A stretch of 64,000 bases of DNA, from contig CAUYLG010076922.1 of NCBI GenBank assembly GCA_963573385.1, forward strand, positions 26,031-90,030. The letters run 5' to 3'. A program made the translations under genes and the position numbers. Shown one piece after another: positions 16,659 to 37,035 of the stretch; positions within the stretch are counted from its first letter, which is position 1; every line of letters begins with the position of its first letter. The notes under the pieces were generated by a model that saw only the letters and a program-made list of their open reading frames with translations, had not been told where the DNA came from and ran no database searches. The DNA comes from Cacajao melanocephalus. Its lineage: Eukaryota > Chordata > Mammalia > Primates > Pitheciidae.

Positions 16659-16755
16659 CGGCAGGATCCCGTATAAGGATATGTACAAATTAGTGCGGGT
16701 GATCTCGCCTCCTCTGGGCCTGGGAGAGAACTGCCCCTACAGGGTGGCTTGCAAG
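16659..16755 (+). CDS. CACNA1E: Alternative exon, e37a-type EF-hand segment
   Basis: This 97-nt exon has the same length and phase as the e37b-type exon 1.9 kb downstream. It reads [20 protein letters not shown] followed by [12 protein letters not shown], with no stop. It resembles the first of the mutually exclusive exon 37 pair in CACNA1A and CACNA1B, whose ends read VISPPLGLG...RVACK. The acceptor is cttcctttacag|C, with a branch-like TATTAAC 22 bases upstream, and the donor is AAG|gtttgc. It would replace the second helix of the EF-hand-like domain. The standard Cav2.3 protein carries the e37b-type sequence, so usage of this exon is an inference. Glu-Asn replaces the usual Lys-Lys before CP. 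Confidence 0.82.
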
Positions 16756-17036
16756 GTTTGCCTCCCAGTCCCCAGCCATGACCTGCCGTGGGATGCAACA
16801 TCTAACCCCTCCTCTCTGTCCTCTGCTCCACCACCAGTGCGCCACATGAGGGAACCTTCATGTTGCTTTCCTTTGAGTTTAAAGAGGTCCAAACCCTTCC
16901 AGAACCAGCAGCTGTTATGTAAGCAGAAGGGTATATTTTGGGGAAAAGGCAGAAGAGTTAAGAACTTCATATGAAGACGAATGTGATTGCTTTCTTCTTC
17001 AGATGCACACACTCATGTATGTGTTTGTATGTACAT

Positions 17037-17038
<2 letters not shown>

Positions 17039-17068
<30 letters not shown>
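17039..17068 (+). repeat. (CA)15 microsatellite
   Basis: This is a perfect AC dinucleotide run preceded by GTATGTACATGT. It lies about 285 bases downstream of the e37a-type donor. Confidence 0.97.
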
Positions 17069-17071
<3 letters not shown>

Positions 17072-18424
17072 TACCTTAGTCTGCACAGTTAACCAGAGGA
17101 ACCTCTCCTTTCTCTAGAATGCAGAAATGTTTTTAATCCAGCAAAGAGTTTGGGCTTCTTTTCACTGGAGACAGAGAAGCCTCATTTTAGCAAAGTAGCA
17201 TCATCATCCCCTGTGTAATATATGGAGTGTGGTCCTGGTGATCTCACCCTCCCAGCTCCTGGATGGTCTGGTCAGAATGACTATGAAAGCTATAGGACAG
17301 AAGGGGTGAGAAACAAAGAATTAGGGCAAGAGGTGAGAGTATATAAAAGAAGCATGGATTTGGTGCTGTGTGGAAGAAGGTAGTAGCAGCTCAGAGGGTC
17401 TGGGAACATCACAGTGAATGAAGCTTTACTGAGCAGAGTCCCTGCCTTAGACCTGCCATGGGTTTCTGTGAGGGATCTGAGGGCAGTGTCATAATTTCCA
17501 AGTCACTGCTTGTTAGACTGAGGATATTGTTCCGGGGTGAGTAGACCTCCCTGTTCAACTCCACCATACCCTGGGAACTCTCTGTATCCCAATGGCTCTA
17601 CTAAGCCCCTATCTAAGGCCAAGCCTGCTAGGTAAGGAACCCTCTCCTGGTGCAAGTGGAGGGAAGCATAGGTTCCTTGGGGCATAGCACTGCCCAGGCG
17701 GCTGGAAGAAGACCTAGGCTCAGGAAGGATGCCAGCCTGGACGATGGGATAGAGCTGGCCTGGGATGGTGACGCAGTGATTCCGTCCTCAGGAGGCTGGA
17801 CAGCTCCCTCTGCTGAGACTCTTTAAACTCCACCCTGGTGAAACCCGCAGCCGCATGTGGGAGAGCTGGGGAGGGTAGCATGGCATGCAAGATGCTCTTC
17901 CTCCTCCTGGTTTTGTTTCTTCTGTCCCCAGCATGCCATTGACCTGGCACATGCTGGGGAATAAAGAGCAGTCTTGTCCACAGAGCCAGGTGGAAGCAAC
18001 GGGGCCAACTCTTTGAGCGCAAGCACAGCCCACCACCTTCAGCGCAAGACGCCGCCTCCTGCTGCACACACACCACAGAGGGGGGATACACGACGTTCCG
18101 CCTGTGGGTTCAGAGGAGAACAGCCTGACTTCCAGGCCAGCACCCCAACCGGGGTCAGAAACTCCAACCCATGGCTGGAGCACCGTCTATCCGGTTTATA
18201 CCGCTCACACACAGCCCTGGGAATGGAAAATAAGCTGTGGTGTACTGAGGAGGGATGAAGTGGGCAGGGAAGTCAGGGGAATGCTAATCGAGGAGAAAAT
18301 GAGTCCCTGTGACCATTCCTGAGGAGAGTCAGAGGGACCGAAGGTTGCCACCAGAGTTCCCGGGTCTGTGTGGGGCGTGATATAAACAGCACCAGGATGG
18401 AGTCATGTCTACAATTTGCCTTGA

Positions 18425-22868
<4,444 letters not shown>

Positions 22869-22975
22869 AAAAATGCCCCCATGTTCCAGCGCATGGAGCC
22901 CTCATCTCTGCCTCAGGAGATTATTGCTAACGCCAAAGCCCTGCCTTACCTCCAGCAGGACCCTGTTTCAGGCCT
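22869..22975 (+). CDS. CACNA1E: Exon: proximal C-terminal tail
   Basis: This 107-nt exon encodes [20 protein letters not shown] then [15 protein letters not shown] and two bases of Leu. It is a conserved post-IQ tail segment of Cav2 channels. The acceptor is ttacccag|AAA and the donor is GGCCT|gtgagt. Confidence 0.96.
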
Positions 22976-23489
22976 GTGAGTAGCACCAAAACGTCTCCGG
23001 GACGCCTGCTTGCCATCTGTCACCTATGCCATTGTGCAGACCCCAAAACTCACTGCTCAGAAGGGCCTAAGAAAGAATACTCTAAGCTTGAGTGATCCTT
23101 TTTCTGAAGTTGGATATCTTAAAATGATTTTTGGCAGGAGTAAGAGAAAAACAGACTAAGCATACTTAGCACTGTGGTTAGCTTCAGACACCGATCATTG
23201 TGAATCAACAATAGAAGAAGGGAGTTTGACTCGCCTTTTAATACACTTGGGTCTTAGTTGTAGTTTTGTTGTGAAGAATCATCATCTCCTATCTAATTCT
23301 TGGTTATCGCTTCCCCATGGATCTAGTGTCCCGCTGGAAGATAGAGCCTCCCTCACGGGTGTCATGCTGGCTGAGTGTAAGAGGGGAAAGAGAACCAGCA
23401 GTTACTGCTTTCCCTGAGGTTGACACTTCTAGAGACACTATTTGCAGGATCTCACTTGATTCCCACTCCAGCAGCCTACTGTACCCTGG

Positions 23490-23640
23490 AGGTATATATT
23501 AATATCACCTTACACATGAAGAAACTGGAGACTAAGTGAGGTTAACTACGTTGCCTAAAGTCATACGGCTAGTAGAATGTGGAATTGGAAATTAAGTCAG
23601 TTATTTCTGACCCCAGAGTGTTTTCACTATACCATGTCTT
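23490..23640 (-). repeat. MIR-like fragment, probably antisense
   Basis: AAGAAACTGGAGACTAAGTG, GTTGCCTAAAGTCATACGGC and TAGTAGAATGTGGAATTGG follow the common 'gaggaaactgaggcacagagaggt...aaggtcacacagctag' ancient repeat. It is degraded. Confidence 0.55.
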
Positions 23641-24414
23641 CTTTAATGAACAAAAGGGACCTTTATTCAGGAAGGGACCTTTTTCTATAATCGAAGTGGA
23701 AATAAAATCCAAATTAAGGAATTTTCTTATCCTTCTGAGTGATAAGCCTTAGCCTCAATTAATCTACTGTGGCATATGTATCTTATTATATTTTGATCAT
23801 CAGCAAGCATTTAGTGAGTACCCAAAGAACATGAGTCTTTCTACTCAATGTAAGTGAGTTTTGTGATTGGGCTTCACAAAGTCCCAGTTCTTACAAACCA
23901 GAAATCACTAAATTGCGTAACTTAATTATCAGGGGAATGATATCCAGGGCTTGAGAATGAGACCTCTGTTGGAGCCATTTGGAATTGCTCAGATCATTGA
24001 TTGCTTTCTGCTTGTGGTGCTGGAGATCTGTTTTTGAAAAACACTGTTTTCAGAGATCAAAGTCCAACACCTTTGGAAGAGAAGAAAAGGACCAGAGTCA
24101 GACCAAGGCCAAAGCCATTGGTGTTTTTTTGTTTGTTTACAATTTGATGTGATGAAGTGCAGGATGTGAATTCTCCTGTCCACAGAAAACAAGTCAGTGT
24201 TTATTTTCTGTCTAAGAGGAATGGAAGGAAGTATGATCAGAACAGTGGGACCGCTCCACTGGAAGGGTTTACACTTTTTTTTTTTTTTTTGCCAGTCCTT
24301 GGCTTAGAAATGAGGGATACCACCTCTTTAATTGCAATCTCTGTTTTATCTACAGCAATTTGCTATGCAAATTAACCTCCTCTATAGGATCACTTTGGCT
24401 TTTTTCCCCATATA

Positions 24415-24560
24415 TTTATTGATCCATTTACTCATTGATTTTTACCAATATCTATTAAGAGCCAATATGGCCCCAGAGCTGGCTCAGGCACTGAGGCTAC
24501 AGCGGAAAACAAGTCCCCATGGAGACAAATCTGGGAGAAGAAATTATAAGAGCAATACAG
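24415..24560 (+). repeat. L2-like 3' fragment
   Basis: TTATTGATCCATTTACTCAT followed by AATATCTATTAAGAGCCAAT and CTCAGGCACTGAGGCTACAG resembles the 'ttattgagcacctactatgtgccaggcactg' L2 3' phrase. It is ancient and degraded. Confidence 0.5.
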
Positions 24561-25750
24561 GCAAACAGTGCTGAAGGATGAGCTGTTGTGATGTCATGGA
24601 AACAGCTCATCCAGTTTGAGGGTTTAGAGAGGCCTTCCTGAGGAAGTAACATTTGAGTGAGTCTTGAAGACAAGCTCTTCAAGAGAAAATATGGTGAGTT
24701 TAAGGAACCTAAAGACTGTCATGATGGTTGGAGCATGGAGAGCTCAGGGGAGGTGTTAAGTTGTGGGTTTGGAGAGATACACAAGGGCTAGTACTTTGGG
24801 GGCATTATAAGCAGGATAAAGAAGTTGGATTTTGTCTTAGGATGATGAGGTTTTGTGTGTCACAATGATGTGATCAGTTGTGTGCTTTTTAAAATTCAGT
24901 AGAGACTAAATGGATTGGAGGGGAGCAGTTCTCGATGCAGGAACACCATTTCATAGGTTACTGCAGTTGTGTACATTATCAGTGATGGTAGCTTGGACTA
25001 GCAGGATAGAGATGGAGACAGATGGTCAGACTTGAGATATTTGGTAGATAGACCAGACAGGACTTGGTGATTGATTTGCTACACGGACTAAAGGGGAAGG
25101 AAGAAGCAAAGGATTCTGGGTGAAGCCTTTGAGTGCATGTTAATACATTTCCTAAAATGGGACACTGGTGGAACAGCAGGCTGGTTCCTCAGAACCATCT
25201 GTGTTTCTAGAGCCATGCATTGCTCAGTAGAGGTTGATCTAGGGGTATAGTGGTGGACATTGCAGATAGGGTCACTCCCTCAAATGTGATGGAAAACCAG
25301 ACATTAAACAGAGGATTGTTAGATGGAAGAAAAGTTGCATTTTCAATTACTTAATTACAGTTCTGATAAGTGCTAGCAAGAATTTATAGGGTGATAGGGG
25401 AGTTGGAGATAAGTGTTCTGCACTCTTGGAGTGGCCTCTATTAAAATATTCAGGCAGAAACAAGCGTAGCGTATCCAGTGAACTAAAAACAGCGGGCGTG
25501 CCTGGAATGCAGGGAGCAAATGGGAAAGTGGTACAAGAGGAGGTTATGAGGTAGGGATCGTGAGGGAGGCTGTGTTCAGAATTCTGGACTTTATTCCCCA
25601 GCTTGACAGGGTTTTCAAAGTAGGAGATTACTCTGGGTTCCAGTTACTCAACTTTGTGAGATAGTTAAGTGTTTCCAGGGGTGCTCTCCCTCTATTGAGG
25701 ATTTTATAATCACTCTCTGTAGGACAAAAAGGAACCCATTTCTTTCTTTC

Positions 25751-25865
25751 TGAGACATGATCTCACTCTGTTGCCCAGGTTGGTCTCAAACTCCTGAGCT
25801 CAAGCTGTCCTCCCACTTCGACCTCCCTAAGTGCTGAGAGTACAGGCGTGAGCCATAGCGCGGAG
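25751..25865 (-). mobile_element. Alu left-monomer fragment (FLAM-like), antisense
   Basis: GATCTCACTCTGTTGCCCAG, CTCAAACTCCTGAGCTCAAG and GTACAGGCGTGAGCCATAGC are the reverse complement of an Alu left arm. There is no right arm. It is more diverged than the copy at 5912-6059. Confidence 0.85.
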
Positions 25866-27047
25866 CTGAGAACCTGTTCTTATACTAGCTGTGTTCATGT
25901 TGTTCCCAGTGGCTCTCAGGAGATGCCATAGTGAGAAAGATGACATTTAGGAAGGTTATTTAAATGTCAGGTCACTCTGTAGCAGCTGTGAAAACTCAAC
26001 TAAAGCTCTCACTGTCAGAAGGGGACAGATTAGGTGATTCTTTGCTATTCAGATCTTCCCCTTTAATCTAAAAACCATACCTGTGGATTGCTTTTAAGGA
26101 ATTGACAATCCTTGCTCATGCCCTGAGTTTTCCATTGGATGCAGAGTCATCAGCAGTAGACTTAAAAGAGATGGGATACCATCTCTTCCCTCCTAGCTCT
26201 GCCACCAAGAGAGCTGCTGCCCAGCCACTGACCCCAGTCCCATAATCTGGAAGCTCACTCTGTATTTGTGAGCAGGTCAGATGGTGGCTATTACCATACT
26301 GGTGGCAGTCAGCCAATAATTTGGCAACAGGCACCCCATTCTCCAGAAAGCTTGGCTGCCTCTTGCTCTCCTAACCAGTCCAGTGGATCGCATCAGGTTA
26401 AGAGTGTCTGAAGTACTAGACAATGGTTTATTAACAACCCTACTGTGCCAGTTCTCCATTCTTTTCACTTGGAGACCTCTAAACACTGGGAAGACTTTCT
26501 CCGTGTCCTCTTTTTTCACCACCACCTCTGAAATCCTTCTCAGTACGTGAACCAACAGACTTAGCGTAGGGGACAGAGTCCTTCAATAAATGGTAACGGA
26601 ATTGGACTGAATTGTTTAGTTTGGCCAGGGATGTTGGCAAAATAAGACCATATTCTTACTGTGAGTAGGGAAATTTTTTAAAAAGATCATGGCTGCTTAA
26701 TATTGAAACAAACTGTTCACTGTGTAAGCTATTGTATTTTTCCGCCAAATGGGGAAACTGAGCAGAAGCAGGTTTACAATCTAGTGTCGGTCTTCCATAT
26801 GGCTGAGTGTGACAAATGATGTCATCTGTTGCAGATATGCTAGTCCCCAGCAGAATAATGAATGGTTCCAAAGGCAGGATGCAGGTTGAAAGCACCAGTC
26901 TGTCTTTTCCAGCGCTTTTTTTTTTTTTTTTTTTTTTTGATCTTTTATTTCAAGACTAGCCACCTGTAAGTTATGAGACTTACAAAAGCCAGTCAAGGCT
27001 AACGGGTGTTACCCTGCTGGGGTGGGAATTGCTAGTGGCAGCCATGA

Positions 27048-29464
<2,417 letters not shown>

Positions 29465-29593
29465 GAGCCAGAGGTTAGTGAATTAAAAAGCGTGCAGCCC
29501 TCTAACCATGGCATCTACCTTCCTTCGGACACCCAGGAGCATGCGGGATCTGGGAGGGCATCCTCTATGCCACGTCTGACTGTGGATCCCCAG
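29465..29593 (+). CDS. CACNA1E: Cassette exon 45: 43-residue C-terminal insert
   Basis: This 129-nt, phase 0-0 cassette encodes EPEVSELKSVQPSNHGIYLP, then SDTQEHAGSGRASSMPRLTV and DPQ. It matches the known alternatively spliced 43-residue segment in the distal tail of Cav2.3. Long and short tail isoforms differ by it. The acceptor is tatttccag|GAG and the donor is CAG|gtaaaa. Skipping keeps the frame. Confidence 0.95.
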
Positions 29594-30802
<1,209 letters not shown>

Positions 30803-31239
30803 TAGCTCTTTTATCAGGCATACTCTAGTGAGGACTGTAAATGACCAGAAAAGAATTCAGGCAGAGACAAGGGTTGAAGAACGTGAAGGATTCTCGTTAC
30901 CAAAGGGAATTCCTGTATGTGACTTACGTCATGAAACAGGCCAAAGCTCTCCTCTGTGTTCACCATAAAGGCTGGTGCAATCCCTTCCTTCTGGAGCAGG
31001 GTTATACAAATCATAAGAATTGAGAGAGGTTTTCAAATAGCCTTGTGCAAAACCACTGGGGCTTTTTGGGAATGTATTAGAGACCCATTGTGAGGACTGA
31101 GCTTCAACCACCAATTCCACTGCAACCCAAACAGTGCTATTTGGAATTGTTTCCTGTGTTTGAGTTTCATTTAAGCATTTGTTGTTGTTGTTTTTAAAAA
31201 AGCAAATTATTAGTCTGGTTTAACCATTTTATTTTACTG

Positions 31240-31335
31240 GATAAAGGAATCAAAGTTGAACAAGCAGTGACTTGTCCCATGTCATAGGGCCGTTAAGTGG
31301 CAGAACTGGGACTGGAACTGGGATCCTTTCATTTC
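31240..31335 (-). repeat. MIR-like fragment
   Basis: GCAGTGACTTGTCCCATGTC and CGTTAAGTGGCAGAACTGGG follow the ancient 'gtgacttgcccaaggtcac...taagtggcagagc' repeat phrase. Confidence 0.55.
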
Positions 31336-31666
31336 AATCCTGGGCTTCTCACCCTGGCATTATGTTAGGTAGGTTATTATTTAGTTCATAGAAACTTCTT
31401 AACCCTTCTGCTGATGCCACCTTCCCCACCCAAAAGTTGCACAACCATGTTTATGATGTAGAGAATTCCTGAGCCATATTGTTGACCAAGATTTCATATT
31501 GTGTGTAGCACAAATAGAAGCAGAATAGATTGGATTCTTTGACATATGTGTCTCTAGTGGCACCTTGACACTTACCTGCTCGCAAAATAGGTAATTTGCC
31601 AGCCTTTCTCTCCTGCTTCCCTTTCAGATCATCTTTTGACATGCTTGGAGAAGCCAGGATTCTTTT

Positions 31667-31985
31667 AGGGGCCTTAGTTCAGGCTGCTACAACAAATTAC
31701 CGCAGACTGGGTGACTTAAACAACACGTGTTTGTCACAGTTCTGGAGGCTGGCAAATCCAAGACCAAGGTGCCAGCAGATCCCTGCCTTCTTTCTGTTCT
31801 CACATGATGGAGAGCAGAGAGAAAAGAAGCAAGCACTTTCAGGTCTCTTCTTACCAGGGCACTAATCTCACCATGGGGGCCCCACCCTCATGACCGAATC
31901 ACCTCCCAACACCATCCCATCAGGAACCAGTTAGACTTCAAGATTTGGATTTGGGGGTGGGGGGGGGCACAAACATGTGGTCCCT
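31667..31985 (-). mobile_element. MaLR-type LTR (MLT1/MST-like), antisense
   Basis: TTCAGGCTGCTACAACAAAT, ACTGGGTGACTTAAACAACA, CAGTTCTGGAGGCTGGCAAA and CCACCCTCATGACCGAATCA are the reverse complement of a non-autonomous MaLR LTR. No internal retroviral region is present, so it is a solo remnant. Confidence 0.75.
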
Positions 31986-32093
31986 CTGAGGGTCCAACTC
32001 CAGGCTGTGATGTGATGCTGAGACAGAAGTCTCTTTATCGTCATGGTCACAGTGGGCAGAGTTATAACCAAGTGCTTTTGTCACCTCTCACAG

Positions 32094-32284
32094 GCCACAA
32101 GTCTGACACTCACCGCTCAGGGGGCAGGGAGCGGGGACGATCGAAAGAGCGAAAGCATCTTCTCTCTCCTGATGTCTCCCGCTGCAATTCAGAGGAGCGA
32201 GGGACCCAGGCTGACTGGGAGTCCCCAGAGCGCCGTCAATCCAGGTCACCCAGTGAGGGCAGGTCACAGACGCCCAACCGACAG
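32094..32284 (+). CDS. CACNA1E: Exon: C-terminal tail, Arg/Ser-rich
   Basis: This 191-nt exon completes Gly and encodes [40 protein letters not shown] and [20 protein letters not shown], then NRQ. It is low complexity and strongly basic, with SP and RS dipeptides, and is presumably unstructured. The acceptor is ctctcacag|GC and the donor is CAG|gtgagc in phase 0. Confidence 0.96.
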
Positions 32285-32989
32285 GTGAGCACAGAGAGGA
32301 AGCTGGCCTATAGCAGGAGGACAGGGAAGAGTGGCCTGTATCATTAGGTGCAGATCGTGGGCATTTAGCAACCACATTGAAGCACCCATAGAAACTGGAG
32401 TTTCACTGGAAACTATACCTATGGTGCATAGAGGTTAGCTGCTCAATGCTTGTGTACTCAGAGATGATCTGAATTCACAGGAAACCAGATTTCCCCACCC
32501 TATCCCCCCCACCCACAGCCCTCAAGAAAGATGGTGTCTAGAGGTCATTCCATTCCAGCCTTCAGAATCCAGAGATATAAATAGGTTGACAGATGTCTCA
32601 GCCAGATTTGGGAGGAGATGATAGTCCTGTAGCCAGAAAGATTCCTTTGCCCATCTTGTGATAATCAGTATTTGTGAGAATGGTGATTCAGCCCTCAGCC
32701 CAGGATTCAGAAGTCAGAGCAGTTCACCCTCATTTACCTAGCTTCCAGCCGCCCCAACAAGACCATGCCTTTTGCTGAACCACCAGCCTGGTGCCTAAGG
32801 AATAACTCATGGAGCTGTGTGAAAACATTCTTCCACTCTATTACTCTTCACTATAGCCCTATCTCTATTCATGGCACTTCAACCTGTAATAGGAGACCCC
32901 CTTGACAGAAATGATCAGTGGGGAAAAGGCAGGGCTGCTAATGCAGACCTTTAGCGACACTGGCAGTTGAGAGGTTTCCCTTCTTGAAC

Positions 32990-33175
32990 AGCAGTTTTCA
33001 AATTTTAGTTCAGAACAGAATTACCTGTGAAGCTAACTAGCACTGCACATTCCTGGGGCCTGACGGGTTCTGGTGAGACCCAGAAGTCTGCCTTCGAACA
33101 GACCCCTCCTTAGGATTCTGAGCAGGAGGTTCATAGGTCACACATACCTTAAGAAATATCTCCCAAAACCTGGGC
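32990..33175 (+). repeat. MER5A-like hAT remnant
   Basis: AGCAGTTTTCAAATTTTAGT, then ACAGAATTACCTGTGAAGCT and TGGGGCCTGACGGG follow the 'cagtggttctcaaa...catcacctgggaactt' MER5-type layout. It is eroded. Confidence 0.5.
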
Positions 33176-33424
33176 TCAGTTTTCCTTGGGAATAGGTGAG
33201 GGCAAGTATGGCCTGAGCCAGCAGCTGAGTGTACCAGGTGCAGAAGCTGAATTCAGCAAGCCACTGAAGACATGGGTAGAAATAAGGGTTTCCCAGACTG
33301 AGCAACTCTGGAGCATGTGCTCTCCTTCCACGGAGTTGTCTTTCTCAAGTTCAAAGTCTGTCTTTCAGTGTGCCCCTTGTTACATATGCAGAGCTTCCTC
33401 AGTAGTCCAAGTGTGTGCTCCACA

Positions 33425-33565
33425 GACCTGCCACTCCTAGCATCGCCTGGAAGCTTGTTAGAAATGCAGAATCTCGGGCCTCACCCCAGATCTGAGCCTG
33501 CATCTGCAGTTTAACCAGATCCCTGGAGGTTTGTGTGCACATTAAAGTCTGAGATGTCCTGATCT
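33425..33565 (+). repeat. MER5A-like hAT remnant
   Basis: AGCATCGCCTGGAAGCTTGT, TAGAAATGCAGAATCTCGGG and CCTCACCCCAGATCTGAGCC are close to the MER5A consensus in sense order. Confidence 0.78.
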
Positions 33566-33619
33566 AAATGTTCTTGACTCCTTAATCGCTTCAATCCCTG
33601 TGTCCCTGAGTGGATGTGA

Positions 33620-34300
<681 letters not shown>

Positions 34301-36869
34301 AGGCTGCTCCCCCCTCCGATGCATGCTCTTCTCTCACATGGAGAAAACCAAGACAGAATTGGGAAGCCAGTGCGGCCCGGGGGGGAGGAAGAGGGAAAAG
34401 GAAGATGGAAGGACACCATGCATTATCAGAGAAGAGGAAGGAAAGGACAATCGGAACACCAGTCAAACCCACCAAATTGCTTTATTCCCCTTTGCAAGAT
34501 GGGCACTGCCATAGTTCTGCCTCTTTGCTGGGGAAAGAAAACACAGGAACGTGGAGGGTTGGTTATTCCTGTGGGAGAAGGGACATGAGGATGGCTTGGC
34601 TTCCCTTTGCCCCTTCCCACTCTTCTAAAAGCCGTGGAGGGATCTAGCTGGCCTGTGTCTACACTCGGTGCCCTGAGAAGCCCGGAAGACTTTCTGGCTC
34701 TTAACTGGGGAGTAGTGGAGACCATAGGAAAGGGCTCTCACGCCTCACGCAGCACCACTGCCACCGGGGCAATGGCAGCAGCATCTCATGCATTACCCTG
34801 TGGCTTGCTTCTGCCAGGGTGGCGCAGGCTAAGTCAGGAACATCTGATGCCAGGGAAGGAGGAGAAAGTCGAAGCGAAAAGGGTCAGGGTGCTGAGGCAA
34901 CAGCAGCAAGAGCTGGTCTGGGTGAGAAAAGCCATAGCCCAGCAGCCCCTACCATGAGGGAGACGGTCAGAGAAACAGGACTGGTGGTGCTGGGGGGTGT
35001 AGCCCCCCATCCTTGAAGCCTGTCACCCACACAGCAGGTGCTGAGTGTTTGTTAGGACAGGTCAGGAAGTCCCCCAGGGTCCACAAGGTGCCTGAGGCTC
35101 TGGTAAGGGTGAAGGTAGAAGTATTGAACAACTGCTATGGCATCAGTGGAAGTGGAGTTTGGTCCTAGTGCTGGATCCCATGCTGTTCCGGGCCTTGGCT
35201 CTTTAGATGCTGGTCAGCAGGGAACCCTGAGGGTGTGGGTAGAATAGCAGGGGCCGCCTAACGGACTCAAAACAGAGTCTGTTATCCAACCAGTGTAGAA
35301 GCAATCAAATATGTGTAACAGTGCTACGGCCACACCAGCACATCCTGGCTGAACATCAGCCCGCACTCTGGTCCATGAGGCAGCAAGGTCAGTGCTGTGC
35401 CAAGCCCAGTGAGGCCAAGTGCAAAGGTCTAGCCTTTCCTGCCACTCCCTTGAGAGGGGAGAACACACATATCCAAGTAGGCTACCCGCCACTGGGTAGG
35501 GACTTCTGTAAAGAAAGACGGGAAAGGCTGATTGATAGACTGAAATAAGCTGCTTTGAAAGTCTGGAATGACTGAGGACCTCCCATGAGGAGGGACCATT
35601 GGGACCGCAGCTTCTGCAGCTGGTGTGGGGTTCAGGTCAGTTTGTCAGGATGCTTTAAGGTGATTAGTAAATATACCTCAGCTTAGACCTGGGCTGCTGC
35701 TCCTAGCAAAGCAGGCTCCAGTGGGGCCTCATCACACAGTATGACAAGACTGGAGGCGTGGTCACCTGGAATATTCCCCTGAGCCAAGATGGGGGCTTCA
35801 CCCCTCCCCAAAGTAAGAGCTGGAGCAGACAGTCCCACCCTGTCATTCCCAACTGCCCAAACGCAGAAGCACTGGGCAGGAGAGCCCTTTCTTGCCAAGC
35901 CAGTGCCCTTGTGGCATATGGCATATGGCTCCATTGGAGGGGACATATCAGTGGCTTTATCTGGTGGAAATGTACCTTCCCCTTAAGTCCCTTGTTAGTG
36001 CCATCACAGCAAGTGAATGGGTGCCCGACAGGGCCCTCCTTTCCCCACCAGGACAGTTGGAGCCTCCCACCCAGGATCCTGAGGACCCCCTGCACTGAGC
36101 ACTCAGTGGGTAAACACCCCTCCAACCCAGACACATTCCTCCTCTTGGGCAGGAGCAATCCAGAGCTGTTATTTTTCTTGTAAGGAGCCTATTATTTTTC
36201 CCTATTTTTTAATTGAAATATAAATAAGGCATAGCTGCATCAACCCTGAAAAGCAAAATTCAACCACATGGCTGGAAAATTTGTCATGGCCCTGCCTTCT
36301 CTTATGATATTGATGGAGCTTCATGACCCACAGCCCCCAAACCAAAGTTGTCCCAACACAGGAGGCCAATGAGGCAGAGCTCTCCCACCCTCAAACCCTC
36401 TTTCATCTTCATTTTCCTCTCCTACTTAGCACCTGCGTGCTTGAGGGTGGCTGGGAATGCGATATACGACACCCCGATCCTAATAGGTGTGATCCTTACG
36501 TAACACTCTGACGCTGGGCCTTGTATTGTTTTTCAAGTTCCCTCTGCTCAGCGTCATTTCATGCCAAAGTGCTGCTATGGGCTGCTTTGTGTGCACAAAA
36601 TTGCTTTTTCCACCTTGGAAATGCAGCTTTCCCTAGGGGAAGGCCTACAACAGGACTGACCATTCTGAGCCAGTGAGTCTATTGCATGGTGTTTTGAGAA
36701 AGGGAATTGCAGTGATACCTTGTGCCATTTCAACAGTAGGAGAAATGTGGGCTGGCAGAGCAATTCCCAGAAATGGAATTTGCCTGCAAATAGTATAAAC
36801 ACTAAATTTACTGTGCCAGGAAACCTTCCTGAATTCCTTGAACTCATACACACAAGTATTTGAGTCCTC

Positions 36870-36875
36870 AATAAA
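36870..36875 (+). terminator. Candidate proximal poly(A) signal
   Basis: AATAAA lies 2.57 kb after the stop codon, followed by GTGTTGG. It is one of several possible cleavage sites. Confidence 0.3.
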
Positions 36876-37021
36876 GTGTTGGAAAGCACTGCAGATGCAG
36901 TCACCTGACTGACCACCTGGTTTTTCTTTTGCCAGTGGATTTCTTTTATTTACCTTCCCTTGACCAAGAAATTGGGTTTCTTTCCCCTTACCCTGCACTT
37001 ACTCTTCTATTAAGACCAGAA

Positions 37022-37035
37022 AATAAAATAAAATA
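37022..37035 (+). terminator. Overlapping AATAAA cluster, candidate poly(A) signal
   Basis: AATAAAATAAAATAAT gives two overlapping AATAAA hexamers. The stretch TTTTCTGTTGAG and a T/G-rich TCTTGTTTGGTTTTCTGCTG follow, a reasonable downstream element. Confidence 0.4.

Noticed and set aside
17720..18258. Cluster of GC-rich open frames on both strands between the two exon-37-type exons
   Set aside because: They have conflicting frames, no splice-site pairing and no family resemblance. They are probably base-composition effects.
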